The notes under the pieces: model-generated | What the model was told of the DNA's origin: nothing | Databases searched by the model: none | The model's input: only the letters and a program-made list of their open reading frames with translations | Program-made: the position numbers and the translations under genes | In this document: positions 46,506-54,935 of the stretch, piece after piece | Position numbering within the stretch: position 1 is the stretch's first letter | Layout of the letters: every line of letters starts with the position of its first letter | Assembly: GCF_003259745.1 (NCBI RefSeq) | Contig: NZ_QLMC01000006.1 | Location: 67,011 to 131,010, forward strand | Direction: 5' to 3' | DNA from: Larkinella arboricola | Lineage (GTDB): Bacteria > Bacteroidota > Bacteroidia > Cytophagales > Spirosomataceae | Length of the DNA stretch: 64,000 nucleotides

Positions 46506-47468
46506 ATGGAAAAAGCCCTCGTTGTTACCGCTTCTGATTCTGCCTCGCCCAGCACGCTTGTCGACCGAGTTGCGCAGTATGCTCGTACCGGTTTGGAAGG
46601 ATCTGCCAATACCCAGCGAGCCTACCGGGCCGACCTGCAACACTTTCAGACCTGGTGCCTCGAACAGGGTTACCTTGATCTGCCGGCCCAGCCGACTACC
46701 CTTGCGGCTTACACAGCCCACCTGGCCGACACCTGCAAGTGGTCAACCCTAACCCGCAAGCTAGCGGCCATCTCCAAACTCCACCAGGTGCGCGGCTTCG
46801 ACAGTCCTACCACCGACAAGCAACTCAAGATTGTTCTCGAAGGCATTAAACGCACGAAGGGCATTCGTCAGAAACAGGCCCCGGCTTTTACGCTGCACCG
46901 CCTGAAAACGCTGCTGAGAGGCATGGAAACCGAATCGATGGCGGGTCTGCGCAACAAGGCCCTGCTGTTACTGGGCTTCACCGGTGCTTTTCGTCGGAGT
47001 GAATTGGTGGCCCTGAATGTCGAGGACCTTTCGTTTACGGAAGAGGGGCTGGTTGTTTCGATGGGCCGCAGCAAGACCAACCAGTACGGAGATCATGAAG
47101 AAAAAGCTATTTATTATAGTCCCGAGGTAGCGCTATGTCCCATCCGCACCTTGCAGGCCTGGGTCGGTCGGCTGGGTTCCGTCTCTGGGGGGCCGAATCC
47201 TCTGTTTGTCAGGGTCCGTAAAGGAGATCAGCTAACGGGGGATCGGTTGACGGATAAAACCGTGGATGATCTGGTGAAACGGTATATGGGTCCCTCCTAC
47301 TCGGCGCACTCCCTGCGGGCTTCGTTTGTCACCATTGCTAAACTCAATGGCGCTGATGATTCGGAGGTCATGCGGCAGACCAAGCACAAAACCACCCTGA
47401 TGATTCAAAAATATACCCGGCTGGAAAACATCCGTCAGCACAATGCCGCCATGAAATTGGGACTTTGA
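46506..47468 (+). CDS. tyrosine recombinase / integrase
   Basis: 320 residues. The N-terminal SAM-like core-binding domain (15-115) is followed by the catalytic domain with all active-site residues: Arg163 in FRRSEL, Lys190 in GRSKT, His268/Arg271 in HSLR, His294 in TKHKT and Tyr303 in QKYTR. It is like XerC/XerD-sized phage and chromosomal integrases and should recombine DNA through a 3'-phosphotyrosine link. No excisionase, relaxase, phage or repeat-flanked cargo is evident next to it, and no attachment repeat was found, so its target is unknown. Confidence 0.95.
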   Translation: MEKALVVTASDSASPSTLVDRVAQYARTGLEGSANTQRAYRADLQHFQTWCLEQGYLDLPAQPTTLAAYTAHLADTCKWSTLTRKLAAISKLHQVRGFDSPTTDKQLKIVLEGIKRTKGIRQKQAPAFTLHRLKTLLRGMETESMAGLRNKALLLLGFTGAFRRSELVALNVEDLSFTEEGLVVSMGRSKTNQYGDHEEKAIYYSPEVALCPIRTLQAWVGRLGSVSGGPNPLFVRVRKGDQLTGDRLTDKTVDDLVKRYMGPSYSAHSLRASFVTIAKLNGADDSEVMRQTKHKTTLMIQKYTRLENIRQHNAAMKLGL

Positions 47469-47587
47469 TTGCCACCCACTGGACCAGCGATAGGACGTCA
47501 GAATAGGGATGGCTTTCGGATAACCCGTGCCTTTCGTAAAAATTTGACTCGGACGGGGAAGTTCTTTTTCGGGGTTGACGGACGGTT

Positions 47588-48610
47588 CTATTTGACAAAC
47601 AACGATTTGGCCAGATACTCATAGGACTGCCTGACAGCTTGAAGTTGGGTAGCAGAAGCCCCGCTAACCGTGCCAGGATATTCTAATTCGGCATAATACC
47701 GCTCCAAACCGCCAGTGGAGTAACCGACGGTAAAGATGTTTTCAAAATTCATAAATCCGGTGGAACCCAGAATGTCCCGGTCTTTGATGTGCAACTGGGC
47801 AAAGCGGCCCGGATAGCGGTTGAAGTACGTAACAGGGTCACACTGGCCCATGACCGCCCAGTAGACATCCATCTCAAAAAACACCAGGCTGGGCTCGGTA
47901 TGAGTCAGAAGAAAATCGTAGAAAATCTCGGTAGGATAAGTGGCCTTGGTGATGGTCATTTCCGGCGACCAGTCTTCACCCCGTTTTGCCCCGATGCGTT
48001 TAAACTCCGCACTGTGGTTATGATACCCCCAACGCATGTTTGCCTGCCGGGCCAGCTCACCCGTTTGGTTAAAGATTTCACAAACCCATTTCGCATCATC
48101 CAGATTAGTTACGATGGGCATGGCAGGCTGTACCAGCACATTCACCCCCAGGTCATGATGATCGGCCAGGGCTCTTTTCCAAAACTCAATGATTGTGCCA
48201 GCGTTCTGCTTGGTATACCGTTCGATCTGGATGCTGCGCTCCCCTTTCCCGGTGCCGCCCCCGTCGCCAAATTTATAAAGACTTTTCAGAGGGGGCTCCA
48301 AATGCGAACTCGTCGCTTCCAGGCCAACGTCTTGCAAAAGCTTCCTGTAGTCCTTCAACGAATACCCCAAAACTGAGCCTTTTTTGTCCTTCTGTTCATA
48401 GCCATAGAGCTCCACATGGGTAAAGCCGATGTCTTTCAGGGCTTTCAGTGGCCCTATCATATCCTTCTGTAATTCCCGGCGAATGGAATAAATCTGGATT
48501 CCGATTTTCTTAGGTTGTTGGGAAGGCGCCGGTTCCAGGGAATGGGTGGCTGACAGCATTCCCCCGGCAGATAGGGCGGTGGCGTTTTTAAGGAAGTTTC
48601 TTCTTTGCAT
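47588..48610 (-). CDS. exported sugar phosphate isomerase/epimerase-like TIM barrel protein
   Basis: 340 residues from MQRRNFLKNATALSAGG, a twin-arginine type signal (RRNFLK); 16 upstream codons in frame are ignored. The AP endonuclease family 2 / xylose isomerase-like TIM barrel is seen in IGIQIYSIRRELQKD, IGFTHVELYGYEQ, NMRWGYHNHSAEF, FFEMDVYWAVMG and FAQLHIKDRD, with Glu, His, Asp and His residues that would bind a metal. Such proteins in Bacteroidota are often placed in sugar degradation clusters. The upstream TonB receptor gene diverges from it. Confidence 0.9.
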   Translation of the reverse strand: MQRRNFLKNATALSAGGMLSATHSLEPAPSQQPKKIGIQIYSIRRELQKDMIGPLKALKDIGFTHVELYGYEQKDKKGSVLGYSLKDYRKLLQDVGLEATSSHLEPPLKSLYKFGDGGGTGKGERSIQIERYTKQNAGTIIEFWKRALADHHDLGVNVLVQPAMPIVTNLDDAKWVCEIFNQTGELARQANMRWGYHNHSAEFKRIGAKRGEDWSPEMTITKATYPTEIFYDFLLTHTEPSLVFFEMDVYWAVMGQCDPVTYFNRYPGRFAQLHIKDRDILGSTGFMNFENIFTVGYSTGGLERYYAELEYPGTVSGASATQLQAVRQSYEYLAKSLFVK

Positions 48611-48794
48611 CTTGTCTAAAGGGTCAGGAAATCCAGCTAAGTCAAAAAAGGTTTTCAAACAAATTGAATGGGAGACAGATGCATTTGCACATGGTCTGGT
48701 AAGGACTGACCCTTATTACCTATACGAGAGCTCTTTTCTCGCTGGTAATTTATCAGTAAAGAATATAATAAAATATGGTATCTGCGACGAACGA

Positions 48795-48824
48795 TTGGAA
48801 CTTAGGAAACGGCCCTTACCTTTG
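48795..48824 (+). promoter_or_regulatory. consensus Bacteroidota promoter of the TonB receptor gene
   Basis: TTG at 48795-48797 and TACCTTTG at 48817-48824 are separated by exactly 19 bases, matching TTG-N19-TAnnTTTG. The ATG of the receptor follows 26 bp later. Confidence 0.8.
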
Positions 48825-48849
48825 CACTACTTATAATAAGTCTAAATAA

Positions 48850-51270
48850 ATGAAAAAAGTATATTTCTCATTCTCTTTCATTCTATGCTTGCTGGCTTGT
48901 GCCCCCCTGCTGGCACAAACACCTGGTTCAATCAAGGGTCTGGTTACAACGCGTGATGGCAATCCAGCCGCCTTCGTTAATGTCAGTCTAAAAGAAACCC
49001 GGAAAGGAACGGTTACCTCCGAAGAAGGGACCTATTTGTTAAAAGGCATCCATCCAGGCAGTTACACGTTACAGGTAACATTTGTAGGGTTACAGACCCA
49101 GGAAAAAAGTGTGACGGTAAATGCGGGCCAAACCACCACAATCGATTTCGCCCTGGCTGAAAGCGCCTACCAGTTAAGTGAGGTAGAAGTAACCGGCAAT
49201 AATCAGGTAGTTACACTGGGGAAAGCCGGTATTGCTCCCCTGGACATCCCGCAGATGACGGGTGTCGTCAACAACGTTGTCATCACCAACCAGCAGGCAT
49301 CCCGGCTGGGAGATGTTCTGAAAAATGTAAGTGGCGTATCGTTAACCCAGCAGCGGGGTGGCGTTGCCGAAACCTTCTCGGCCCGCGGTTATAGCATTGG
49401 CATTGCCGGTGCGGGAGGCAGTATTTTCAAAAATGGCGTGATTTCCAATACAATGGGTTTCCCCGAAGCCAGTACGCTGGAATCGGTGGAGGTGCTGAAA
49501 GGAAGTTCCGCTCTGCTGTACGGCAACACATCCGGTGGTCTGATTATCAACATGGTCACCAAAAAACCCAAGTTCAATTTTGGCGGTGAAGCATCGATGC
49601 GGATTGGCAGCTTCGGACTTTACAAGCCCATTATTGATGTGTACGGCCCCATAGCCAGGAATCTGGCATTCCGGGTGGTAGGCACCTATGAAAAATCAAA
49701 TAGCTACCGCGATGTGGTGAAAACGGAACGGGTTTATGTCAATCCGTCGCTGTTGTATAAGCTAGGCCAGAAAACCACCATTCTGCTCCAGGGTGATTAC
49801 CTGAAATCGAATCTGACTCCTGACAACGGTATCGGCTCGCTGAACCAGAATCAGGATGCCATCATTCCGGATGTGCCGCGCTCACGGTTTATCAATACCA
49901 ACTGGGCCTACAACCATGTTGATCAAACGTCTGGCTCGGTGAATGTGGATCATGCCTTTAATGCCAACTGGAAACTGAACGTTATCGCATCGGCACAGGC
50001 CACAAAGATATCGGCGTATGGGGCCGGGGTACCCAATAACAACGTAGCGGCCAATGGTGACTGGACACGCGCACTCAGCCGGACCGGTACCAGCGAAGAC
50101 GATTATACGGGGCAGGTTAACCTGAACGGGAAATTTAACACGGGTTTTGTAGGGCATCAGGTGCTGGTGGGTGGCGATATCGTAGGCATTGTCAGCGTAA
50201 GCAACTCCTACACAATCAACTATGGAGAGGGCAGAACTTCTTACGATAAGATCAACATCCTGAATCCGAACCTGTATGAGGCTCGTACTGACATTCCGGA
50301 TGCAATCGTAACAACCAAAACAACCTCCCCTTCGGTCCGGAATGGTTTTTATGTGCAGGACTTAATCAGCCTTTCCGACAAGTTTAAACTATTGGCCGGC
50401 ATTCGGTGGTCGCAGCAAAAAACCGTTCAGACAACGATCCGGAACCTACAAACGCAGGCTGAAACGCGCGGAACGGCTGAGACAAAAACCGATGCCGCTT
50501 TTTCGCCCAAAGTTGCATTGATGTACCAGCCGACCCGGAACACGTCCATCTTCGGTAGCTACTCGAATAACTTTACGATTAACACCGGGCTTGATATTTA
50601 CGGGCAGGTGTTGAAACCTTCGATTATCGATCAGTTTGAAGTAGGCGTCAAGAACGAGCTGTTCGGCGGGAAAATAAGGGCTAACCTCGGCATTTACCAC
50701 ATCGTCAACAGCAACCTGGCCCAGATGGCTCCGTTCAGGGCGGACGGTACGCCCAACACCGATGCGAACGTGAAAGAATTTACCGGCCAGACAACCAGCG
50801 ATGGACTGGAAATTGATTTTACCGGTAATTTATCGAAAAACCTGTATTTCATCACGGGCTACGGTTACAACTACATGCGGTATACAAACGCGTCGCCTGT
50901 CAAAGGCTCACCCATTGAAGGAGAGCGGCTGACCAATAACCCGGCGCATACGGCCAACGGCACCATTTTCTATACGTTTGACTTACCTCAGTTACGGGGC
51001 TTAAAAGTGGGCGCTTCGGCTTTCTACACCGGTAATCGCTTTGGTGGCAACAATAACACCTACGGGCAAACTCCGGCATTTAGCCGGTTGATTCCGCTGA
51101 ACGGTTTCACGACTCTCGACCTGTCAGCGGGGTATACATACCGGAAAGTATCGCTGCTGGCCAAAGTATCAAACCTGACGAATACGCTCAACTACCTCAT
51201 TCACGACCGCTATAGCATCATGCCGATTCCACCCCGGCAGTTTATGGCAACGCTCTCCTACCGGTTTTAA
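48850..51270 (+). CDS. TonB-dependent receptor, siderophore-receptor type
   Basis: 806 residues. Signal peptide (1-23, ending LLAQ), carboxypeptidase-like regulatory domain (25-105; GSIKGLVTTRDGNPAAFVNVS), plug domain (~130-235; ASRLGDVLKNVSGVSL, then VEVLKGSSALLYGNTSGG), and a 22-strand barrel ending in ATLSYRF. This is the FhuA/FecA-like family, in contrast to the SusC at 23741. It should import a siderophore or another large ligand by TonB energy. No siderophore synthesis, STN domain or sigma gene is beside it. A consensus promoter and a strong terminator frame the gene. Confidence 0.95.
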   Translation: MKKVYFSFSFILCLLACAPLLAQTPGSIKGLVTTRDGNPAAFVNVSLKETRKGTVTSEEGTYLLKGIHPGSYTLQVTFVGLQTQEKSVTVNAGQTTTIDFALAESAYQLSEVEVTGNNQVVTLGKAGIAPLDIPQMTGVVNNVVITNQQASRLGDVLKNVSGVSLTQQRGGVAETFSARGYSIGIAGAGGSIFKNGVISNTMGFPEASTLESVEVLKGSSALLYGNTSGGLIINMVTKKPKFNFGGEASMRIGSFGLYKPIIDVYGPIARNLAFRVVGTYEKSNSYRDVVKTERVYVNPSLLYKLGQKTTILLQGDYLKSNLTPDNGIGSLNQNQDAIIPDVPRSRFINTNWAYNHVDQTSGSVNVDHAFNANWKLNVIASAQATKISAYGAGVPNNNVAANGDWTRALSRTGTSEDDYTGQVNLNGKFNTGFVGHQVLVGGDIVGIVSVSNSYTINYGEGRTSYDKINILNPNLYEARTDIPDAIVTTKTTSPSVRNGFYVQDLISLSDKFKLLAGIRWSQQKTVQTTIRNLQTQAETRGTAETKTDAAFSPKVALMYQPTRNTSIFGSYSNNFTINTGLDIYGQVLKPSIIDQFEVGVKNELFGGKIRANLGIYHIVNSNLAQMAPFRADGTPNTDANVKEFTGQTTSDGLEIDFTGNLSKNLYFITGYGYNYMRYTNASPVKGSPIEGERLTNNPAHTANGTIFYTFDLPQLRGLKVGASAFYTGNRFGGNNNTYGQTPAFSRLIPLNGFTTLDLSAGYTYRKVSLLAKVSNLTNTLNYLIHDRYSIMPIPPRQFMATLSYRF

Positions 51271-51300
51271 CGCAACGGGTTAATACACGGTATTTCGTTT

Positions 51301-51340
51301 ACCGCCTTGCTTTCTCCCGAAAGCAAGGCGGTCTTTTTTT
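51301..51340 (+). terminator. Rho-independent terminator of the TonB receptor gene
   Basis: ACCGCCTTGCTTT (51301-51313) pairs perfectly with 51320-51332, followed by CTTTTTTT. Confidence 0.9.
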
Positions 51341-51490
51341 ACCCAAGTCTAAAATGCACGCTTTATAACAGGGCCATGAAATGAACGTGCCGATTGGCTT
51401 TTCAGGCTGTTTCTTCAAGCGTTTCGACACCAGGCTGGCCGTATCGCTCCGGGTCTTCCTACACGTCGAAAAAATTTTCATTAAAAGCTA

Positions 51491-51519
51491 TTGTATACTA
51501 AAAATCATTTATAACTTTG
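51491..51519 (+). promoter_or_regulatory. promoter of the membrane protein / wH regulator unit
   Basis: TTG (51491-51493) and TAACTTTG (51512-51519) are spaced by 18 bases. The -7 element shares ACTTTG with the operator at 51514-51530, so a bound repressor would block it. Confidence 0.65.
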
Positions 51520-51530
51520 AAAAACAAAGT
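51514..51530 (+). promoter_or_regulatory. operator copy 1, ACTTTG-N5-CAAAGT
   Basis: A perfect dyad with 5-base spacer, overlapping the -7 element and placed 8 bp before the ATG of the membrane protein at 51538. Copy 2, at 52551-52567, shares the dyad and further bases (20 of 23 identical). The wH protein encoded between the two is the likely binder. Confidence 0.65.
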
Positions 51531-51537
51531 ACTTTAT

Positions 51538-52176
51538 ATGACGACCTATCAAGAGCACCTCGCATCTCTACAGGAAATCCGCAGCCTTATGCAGCGTTCC
51601 TCCCGCTTTACGGCCTTAAGCGGATTGTCCGGAATTGTAGTTGGTCTACTGGCCCTGGTCGGAGTGAGGCTGATCCAATGGTTTCTGAATCAGCGACATA
51701 CATCCTATCAGGATATTTACCAGAAGCCTCTTACCCAGGAGACGGGCACATTTTTAGCGACGGTAATCCTGGCCGTCCTGGTACTGGCCCTTAGTTCGGT
51801 GCTTGTTCTTACCTGGCTGAAGGCTCAAAAAGCCCGGCAGTCCATCTGGCACCACCAGGGACAGCGCTGGTTCACCACCTTATGTTTGCCGCTGGCGGTT
51901 GGAGGAGTCTTCTGTCTGGTGCTGCTATACCACCATCTCCTCTTTCTGCTGGCCCCTTCAATGCTGATTTTTTACGGTCTTGCCCTGATTCATAGCAGTA
52001 AATACACCTTTTCCGATATTCGCTATCTGGGATTGGGAGAAATAGCACTTGGATTACTGGCCTGTTTTCAGATCGAGTATGGGCTGCTGGCCTGGGCAGC
52101 GGGCTTTGGAGGGTTGAATATTCTCTACGGCATCCTGTTACACTATAAATACGAACGAAATACGTCCAGTTTATAA
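51538..52176 (+). CDS. multi-pass membrane protein paired with a wH regulator
   Basis: 212 residues from MTTYQEHLASLQEIRSLM. A short soluble N-terminus with RSSRFTALSGLSGIVVGLLA leads into about six membrane helices, ending with a short basic tail. In Bacteroidota this kind of protein commonly precedes a small wH DNA-binding protein and a larger DUF4153-like membrane protein, as here. The function is unknown. The gap to the regulator gene is 50 bp. Confidence 0.8.
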   Translation: MTTYQEHLASLQEIRSLMQRSSRFTALSGLSGIVVGLLALVGVRLIQWFLNQRHTSYQDIYQKPLTQETGTFLATVILAVLVLALSSVLVLTWLKAQKARQSIWHHQGQRWFTTLCLPLAVGGVFCLVLLYHHLLFLLAPSMLIFYGLALIHSSKYTFSDIRYLGLGEIALGLLACFQIEYGLLAWAAGFGGLNILYGILLHYKYERNTSSL

Positions 52177-52226
52177 CCGAAAAATGCAGACACGTAACGA
52201 TCAGTGCAGCGCATGGTCAGGAAAAA

Positions 52227-52532
52227 GTGAAGGATTATCTGAAACATATTAACAAAGATTTCGAGAGTCGGGTGCGGCTGGGTATTATGTCGGTGCTGCT
52301 GGTAGCGGACTATGCTGATTTTAGCTTTCTGAAGGAAACCCTGCAACTCTCCGACGGCAATCTGGCCAGTCATCTGCGGTCTTTGGAAGATGCGGGCTAT
52401 GTGCAGGTCGAAAAGCAGTTTATCGGGCGCAAACCCAATACCCGTTATCAGGTCACCGCCCAAGGAACGGCGGCCTTTAGAAATCATATGGACGCCCTGG
52501 AGCGGCTGATTGTAAACAATAAAAGTCAGTAA
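52227..52532 (+). CDS. winged-helix DNA-binding protein
   Basis: 101 residues starting with GTG (no in-frame ATG is available). The wH domain is shown by FESRVRLGIMSVLLVADY, FLKETLQLSDGNLASHLRS with the recognition helix, and a wing with FIGRKPNTRYQVTAQGTAAF. It is the 'HTH_34' type, related to MarR/PadR-like regulators. Two copies of a dyad operator flank the gene in the leaders of the neighbouring membrane protein genes. It probably represses both transcripts, including its own. Confidence 0.9.
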   Translation: MKDYLKHINKDFESRVRLGIMSVLLVADYADFSFLKETLQLSDGNLASHLRSLEDAGYVQVEKQFIGRKPNTRYQVTAQGTAAFRNHMDALERLIVNNKSQ

Positions 52533-52550
52533 TTTTTATTTTACCTTTTC

Positions 52551-52567
52551 ACTTTGAACTACAAAGT
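52551..52567 (+). promoter_or_regulatory. operator copy 2, ACTTTG-N5-CAAAGT
   Basis: Same dyad as 51514-51530, and again TTCTTTA follows directly. It lies 28 bp before the ATG of the DUF4153-like gene. Confidence 0.65.
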
Positions 52568-52594
52568 TCTTTACAAAGAAACACTTCTACTTTT

Positions 52595-53839
52595 ATGCAC
52601 CAGGAAATTCTGTTGAACATGGACAATCCCCTGCAACTCGAAAAGTTGTACCGGAACGACAAGCTGGCTTTTAAGGTAGCATTTAACACCCTGTATCCCC
52701 AACTTAAGGGCGATCCGCTTGCCGAAGGGTGGTATCAACGCCTGAACTATAGCCCCGAAGACCTGTTGTGGGGCACTCGCGATGAGCGGGTGTTGGTAGT
52801 GGGTGCTTCCCTGCTCGCGGCCCTGCTGGCCAAGTTACCGGACCTATTTTCCTTAGACAAGGAGTTTTTTTATACCCGGAACATCGGCTTCATCGTATTT
52901 CCCCTCCTCATCGCCTACTTTGCCTGGAAAAACAAAATTTCGCAGAAAACAGGCGCCTGGCTGGCGGGATTCATCCTGATTGCCATCGGGTTTATCAATT
53001 CTCTTCCGCAAGGTCGCCCCGGCGATACCCTGATCCTGGCTTGTATTCATTTACCCTTACTGCTGTGGTTTTTTCTGGGCTTCACGTTTGGAGGAGGAAA
53101 GCTTAGCGGTGGTATCAACCGACTCGACTTTTTACGGTATAACGGGGAACTGGTGGTCATGACGGCTCTCCTTCTGCTCGCGGGTATGCTGATGACAGGA
53201 ATCACCATTGGGTTATTCGAGCTGATCGGCTGGCACATTCAAAACTTTTACTTCAACTATGTGGTGGTGTGCGGGTTAGCCGCCGTACCCATCGTCGGCA
53301 CGTTTCTAACCCAGACCAATCCGCAATTGGTAGGCAAGGTTTCACCAGTCATTGCGAAAATCTTCAGTCCGCTGGTATTGGTCATGCTGGTTATTTACCT
53401 CATCGCCATCATTTATTCGGGTAAAGACCCTTACAACGACCGGGAATTTCTGCTGATCTTCAATGCGTTATTAGTTGGCGTACTGGCCATCATTTTCTTT
53501 TCCGTTGCAGAAACATCGAAGGCAACCAAAAGCCAGCTGGAAGTCTGGGTTCTTTTTTTGCTCTCTTGTGTAACCATACTTGTCAACGGTATTGCGCTGT
53601 CAGCCATCCTGTTCCGGATTTCAGAATGGGGAATTACGCCCAACAGGGCCGCCGTTCTGGGAGCGAATGTTTTAATTTTAATTCATCTTTTGTTTGTGAC
53701 GGCGCAATTTTTCAAAGTGCTTACAAAGAAGGCCGACCTTGCGGAAGTCGGAAAAGCCATTGCCTTTTACCTGCCTGTTTACGGCTTATGGGCCATGATC
53801 GTGACCTTTTTGTTTCCGTTTTTATTCGGGTTCAACTAA
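52595..53839 (+). CDS. DUF4153-like integral membrane protein
   Basis: 414 residues. A soluble N-terminus of about 60 residues (LEKLYRNDKLAFKVAFNTL) is followed by about ten membrane helices. Overall it matches the DUF4153 group, whose role is not known. The start MHQEILLNMDNP could also be Met9. It belongs with the wH protein and the smaller membrane protein upstream, sharing their operator. Confidence 0.8.
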   Translation: MHQEILLNMDNPLQLEKLYRNDKLAFKVAFNTLYPQLKGDPLAEGWYQRLNYSPEDLLWGTRDERVLVVGASLLAALLAKLPDLFSLDKEFFYTRNIGFIVFPLLIAYFAWKNKISQKTGAWLAGFILIAIGFINSLPQGRPGDTLILACIHLPLLLWFFLGFTFGGGKLSGGINRLDFLRYNGELVVMTALLLLAGMLMTGITIGLFELIGWHIQNFYFNYVVVCGLAAVPIVGTFLTQTNPQLVGKVSPVIAKIFSPLVLVMLVIYLIAIIYSGKDPYNDREFLLIFNALLVGVLAIIFFSVAETSKATKSQLEVWVLFLLSCVTILVNGIALSAILFRISEWGITPNRAAVLGANVLILIHLLFVTAQFFKVLTKKADLAEVGKAIAFYLPVYGLWAMIVTFLFPFLFGFN

Positions 53840-53912
53840 AGAATACGGTGTAAAGCCCTGTCATTTATATAGATAGAAAAACCGACCATAGAAGAAGCCG
53901 GGGATACGGGTT

Positions 53913-54929
53913 TTATTTCTTCCGCAGCCAGAGGCTCCCTCCGGGATTGTTCAAAAACAGGGGCATATTTTGGGCGAACCAGCCCGGATACTGCTGGTGC
54001 AGGAAGGAATTGAAAAGCAGAATCTCGAAATCATGATTGTACATCAGGAAATTGCGCAGCATGTAGCTTTCGTTCCAGCCAAAGCCTTTCCAGCCCAGCA
54101 CCCACTCTTCGGGGTATTCAAACGGGTAAAAAATGTCGTGAAAATGAATGATGACTCCACTATTGAGATTGGGCAGAATGTCAAAAAAGATGTAGTTGAC
54201 ATCGCTGCCGGTTTTGGCCACGTGAGTCGAATCAATGAAAAGAATATCATTGGACTGAAGTGTTTCAAATAGATACACGGGAATGGATTGTACCCCGAAC
54301 TCCAAAACTCTTACCTTCTGCCAATCGTCCGGACGAAGCAGGGTGAGAAGCCGTTCGGGTTTGGGGTCGATAAAGGTAAGTTTGAGGGCCTCATCGCCGA
54401 CTATCTCCCGGGTATCGAGCATAACGGCGGAGCTAAAACCGGACCCTACCTCAATGATCTGCTTCGGTTGGAAATGCCGCATCATGGTATGCAACATGAT
54501 GGCATCGCCAAAACTAAACACATCATTGTGGTAGTAATACCGGCAGGATGGCTGTGGATGAGTCGGAAAGGGAATCGTTGGGTAAAACAGGGCAAGCTCC
54601 TGCAAGAGCCGGTATTGAAACCGCTTGCGTAAATCAATTCCTTTTATGGGCTTGATCGGCTTGGAGAATAAGGTGGTGCGAAGCGGGGTTAATTCCTCGA
54701 CGTTGACGATAGGGCTATAGAAATGTCCCGGCGGAAACATGGTCTGGTATTGTTCCAGCTGCAGGCGCATATTCCGGATATAAGGAATATAATCGAGCAA
54801 GGCTTTGGCCAGGGTTTTCATTAAGGTAAGAGGACGACGAAACAACGAATGAATCGAATGACGATTTCTGAAAAAGTAAGGCAAAGAAGGCATAAAGCCG
54901 CCCCTGACGAGTAGTACGCTTTTAAACAT
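53913..54929 (-). CDS. class I SAM-dependent methyltransferase
   Basis: 338 residues from ATG 54929. The methyltransferase core starts about residue 145: IIEVGSGFSSAVMLD is motif I (SAM-binding), LTFIDPKPE the acidic loop, NDILFIDSTHVAK and VIIHFHDIFYP motifs of the Methyltransf_24 type. An N-terminal basic part of about 90 residues (FRNRHSIHSLFRRP) may be an extension or belong to an earlier start; a Met at 54821 is an alternative. It follows the BNR-repeat gene by 6 bp, so the two are coupled. The acceptor may be a glycan, as such methyltransferases often sit in exopolysaccharide loci. Confidence 0.85.
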   Translation of the reverse strand: MFKSVLLVRGGFMPSLPYFFRNRHSIHSLFRRPLTLMKTLAKALLDYIPYIRNMRLQLEQYQTMFPPGHFYSPIVNVEELTPLRTTLFSKPIKPIKGIDLRKRFQYRLLQELALFYPTIPFPTHPQPSCRYYYHNDVFSFGDAIMLHTMMRHFQPKQIIEVGSGFSSAVMLDTREIVGDEALKLTFIDPKPERLLTLLRPDDWQKVRVLEFGVQSIPVYLFETLQSNDILFIDSTHVAKTGSDVNYIFFDILPNLNSGVIIHFHDIFYPFEYPEEWVLGWKGFGWNESYMLRNFLMYNHDFEILLFNSFLHQQYPGWFAQNMPLFLNNPGGSLWLRKK

Positions 54930-54935
54930 GACCAC

